From: a virus
IMG/VR virus record: IMGVR_UViG_3300035698_005599
Coordinates: 1 to 23,953 of that record
Strand: one strand, 5' to 3'
DNA length: 23,953 nucleotides
Both the position numbers and the translations under genes were made by a program. Below the pieces are notes generated by a model, which was given only the letters and a program-made list of their open reading frames with translations, had not been told where the DNA came from and did not search any database. Positions 22,533-23,953 of the stretch are shown one piece after another (the first letter of the stretch is position 1; the number at the start of each line of letters is the position of its first letter).

Positions 22533-22967
22533 TGCCTCGACCATGGCGATTATCCGCTTTATAGCCTTCCAATTTTCGATTCCGTACACACGCCCGTCGA
22601 TGTACAGGCTGCATATTTTTATGCCCAGGCATTTCCGTAGGGATTCCACGGACACAAACTCGTAGCGGCTGAACCCTGTGTCTATCGTCAGCCGATGTTT
22701 AAACACTCGGTCATCAGGCGTTCCTGATTTGATCACAAAGTCTTTGAAGGCCTGGCTTGCGCTTGCGTAATCTCTATAGACCCTCAAGTGAATGCCGTCA
22801 TCATCGCAACCAGCAAAACTTCCCTGCTTGTAGTCGCTATCGGTGATCGTTTCGCTGTGCCTCATGATCTCTGTCTCCCGCTCAAGGCCCCGGACCCTTT
22901 CCTCAAGGCGACGGATACGATCCGCCGTATCCATGGCCGCCTTCATTGTGAGTCCGTTGCCTCTCAT
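22530..22967 (-). CDS. 145-aa protein with N-terminal coiled coil, unknown function
   Basis: ATG at 22967 has AGGAG about 7 nt upstream, overlapping the stop of the preceding gene. Residues about 12-40 (MDTADRIRRLEERVRGLERETEIMRH) form a heptad-like coiled coil. The rest (HLRVYRDYASASQAFKDFVIKSG, FSRYEFVSVESLRKCLGIKICSLYIDGRVYGIENWKAIKRIIAMV) is a mixed alpha/beta domain I do not recognise. GTTTAAAC at 22697 is read V-F-K-H. Confidence 0.7.
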   Translation of the reverse strand: MRGNGLTMKAAMDTADRIRRLEERVRGLERETEIMRHSETITDSDYKQGSFAGCDDDGIHLRVYRDYASASQAFKDFVIKSGTPDDRVFKHRLTIDTGFSRYEFVSVESLRKCLGIKICSLYIDGRVYGIENWKAIKRIIAMVEA

Positions 22968-22971
22968 TGAC

Positions 22972-23466
22972 TTACTCCTGCGACGCGTTCTTGGGAGGCG
23001 CTAGAAGCGCGTTTATCACCTCGTCTTTCAGCATCCCCTGATCTCTCAGGTTCATCACGATCTTGGTTGCGAATGCCGCGTTGTATTGGTTTTTCATATC
23101 CTCCCCAAACTTTTTACAGTATGCGTCGATGTGCTTTGCCGGGCTCCACATATGATTATTCTCGGAGAACAGGGCTTCCACGTACTCTTTCACGGGCATT
23201 AACTTTGCATCTTTCCCTGATGAGTAGTCAGTCTTTTTCTTTATAAGCCCGTCCTTCATAAACTCGGCTATCGCCTCGTCTATTGCCGGGGCCATCATAT
23301 TATCCGTAGCCTGTTTAACGCTGGCGAGCATAAGCTCGTCAACTTTCCCCTGGATTTCAGCGGATATTTGAGCGACAACTTCTTTGACAATGTGCCGTTT
23401 CAGGGCTGGCTCTAACTCATGTTCCCCGTTCATCCAGAACTTTTCTATCTTGATTTTAAATATCAT
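22972..23466 (-). CDS. 164-aa charged helical protein, unknown function
   Basis: The start is placed at ATG 23466 (MIFKIKIEKFW), because AAGGAG lies 6 nt upstream; an ATG at 23490 is in frame but lacks such a site. The first part is helical and acidic (ELEPALKRHIVKEVVAQISAEIQGKVDELM). The last 90 residues have helices typical of many small phage proteins (VKEYVEALFSENNHMWSPAKHIDAYCKKFGEDMKNQYNAAFATKIVMNLRDQGMLKDEVINALL). No function is recognised. Confidence 0.7.
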   Translation of the reverse strand: MIFKIKIEKFWMNGEHELEPALKRHIVKEVVAQISAEIQGKVDELMLASVKQATDNMMAPAIDEAIAEFMKDGLIKKKTDYSSGKDAKLMPVKEYVEALFSENNHMWSPAKHIDAYCKKFGEDMKNQYNAAFATKIVMNLRDQGMLKDEVINALLAPPKNASQE

Positions 23467-23482
23467 GTCTTGCTCCTTCATG

Positions 23483-23692
23483 TCAGTCAAACGCTGTTTG
23501 CGTCACACTTACAAGCAACTCGCGAAGCTGGGCATTCTCTTCTTTAAGCTTTTGGTAGTCATCATGAAGAACCCAAGACCCATGGCGGTATTTTTGTAAG
23601 CCGTAACCACATGGAAGCAAACAGTATCTTTCAACGTTCGCAGTCAGTGGAGGCTGGCCATCAAAACGTGATGTATCAATTAAGATATTCAT
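23483..23692 (-). CDS. 69-aa protein of unknown function
   Basis: ATG at 23692 has a strong AAGGAGG 6 nt upstream. The product starts with strands (MNILIDTSRFDG), has a Cys/Gly-rich middle (YCLLPCGYGLQKYRHGSWVLHDDY) and a short leucine-zipper-like helix (YQKLKEENAQLRELLVSV). It is followed closely by the 164-aa gene. No family is recognised. Confidence 0.65.
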   Translation of the reverse strand: MNILIDTSRFDGQPPLTANVERYCLLPCGYGLQKYRHGSWVLHDDYQKLKEENAQLRELLVSVTQTAFD

Positions 23693-23758
23693 ATAAGCCT
23701 CCTTGTTCTCGCTCGGCCAGCCGCCTCTCGGACACGCACAGGCAATATCTTTGAGTTG

Positions 23759-23947
23759 TCATAACTCACCATCCTTAGAGCCCGAGGCCAAGAGATCGTC
23801 ATGGTCCGGCCCAACCAAAGACTCCGGGTCGCCACCAGCAAACTCAATGATCCTACGCCAATGGCCATCCAAAATACGCCGGTAGACGTTAATCATAGGG
23901 CGTCGTGCGACTTCTTCGTGCCACCCGTCTACCGCAAAGGCAAGCAT
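23759..23947 (-). CDS. 62-aa (or C-terminal part of longer) phage protein of unknown function
   Basis: The open frame reaches an ATG 6 bp from the right edge, so the true start may lie outside. The product (WHEEVARRPMINVYRRILDGHWRRIIEFAGGDPESLVGPDHDDLL) has a W-H-x-E, R-P-x-x-N-x-x-R-R, G-G-D-P pattern that I associate with small phage proteins of unknown role. A GAGTT-N5-AACTC hairpin (23753-23767) covers its stop. Confidence 0.6.
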   Translation of the reverse strand: MLAFAVDGWHEEVARRPMINVYRRILDGHWRRIIEFAGGDPESLVGPDHDDLLASGSKDGEL

Positions 23948-23953
23948 CGCCTC

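Larger units (their letters stand above)
2588..22704. repeat. Dispersed palindromic octamer GTTTAAAC, 16 exact copies
   Basis: Exact copies start at 2588, 4232, 5590, 6001, 9112, 10970, 12323, 13684, 13854, 14582, 17716, 19010, 20507, 21685, 21926 and 22697. A base-composition estimate gives about 0.2 to 0.4 expected in this length. Bases flanking the core vary. Four copies are intergenic (9112, 10970, 14582, 17716); the rest are in genes on both strands. Near copies with one change are also frequent, for example GTTTATAC at 8694, 10928, 15427 and 16306. Confidence 0.9.

Overview
The window looks like part of a tailed, short-tailed (podovirus-type) bacteriophage genome, or a prophage with that architecture. 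The reasons are a compact leftward head-to-tail gene cluster (small and large terminase, a P22-sized portal, scaffold, capsid, adaptor, gp10-like tail hub, internal virion proteins) and lambdoid-type NinB/NinG recombination genes. I saw no integrase, lysis genes, polymerase or tRNA. The host cannot be fixed from the sequence. Fairly GC-rich coding sequence, Shine-Dalgarno sites and sigma70-like promoters suit a proteobacterium, and ninB/ninG are typical of phages of gammaproteobacteria.

Layout. Positions 1-16289 are a leftward late operon: terS, terL, portal, a 112-aa protein, scaffold, major capsid protein, a possible decoration protein, a 221-aa protein, a gp4-like adaptor, a gp10-like hub, a GNAT-like protein, three low-complexity virion-type proteins, and the first 714 codons of a very large virion protein that runs off the left edge. 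Most genes in it touch or overlap. Internal control appears only around the capsid genes: a promoter-like site before the capsid gene and hairpin terminators after it. Positions 16290-17096 are non-coding, lie between the divergent blocks, and hold short repeats and a strong rightward promoter. Positions 17097-20261 are a rightward block: SprT-like metalloprotease, CobS/MoxR-type AAA+ ATPase, a probable VWA-like partner, and two small proteins, ended by a good terminator buried in the 3' end of the convergent ninG. Positions 20258-21407 hold ninG and ninB on the minus strand, separated by a fourfold tandem repeat. Positions 21481-22500 are a rightward run of five small overlapping genes. Positions 22530-23947 hold four small leftward genes of unknown role.

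The most unusual feature is the exact palindromic octamer GTTTAAAC, found 16 times and scattered over both coding and intergenic DNA, against an expectation well below one. In genes it is read in two different frames (FK or LN), so it appears to be kept at the DNA level. The second is the ninB/ninG junction, where a 36-37 bp unit carrying the stop/start overlap is repeated and creates an extra 37-codon ORF linked by ATGA overlaps to both neighbours. The third is the SprT-AAA+-VWA-like cassette under its own promoter.
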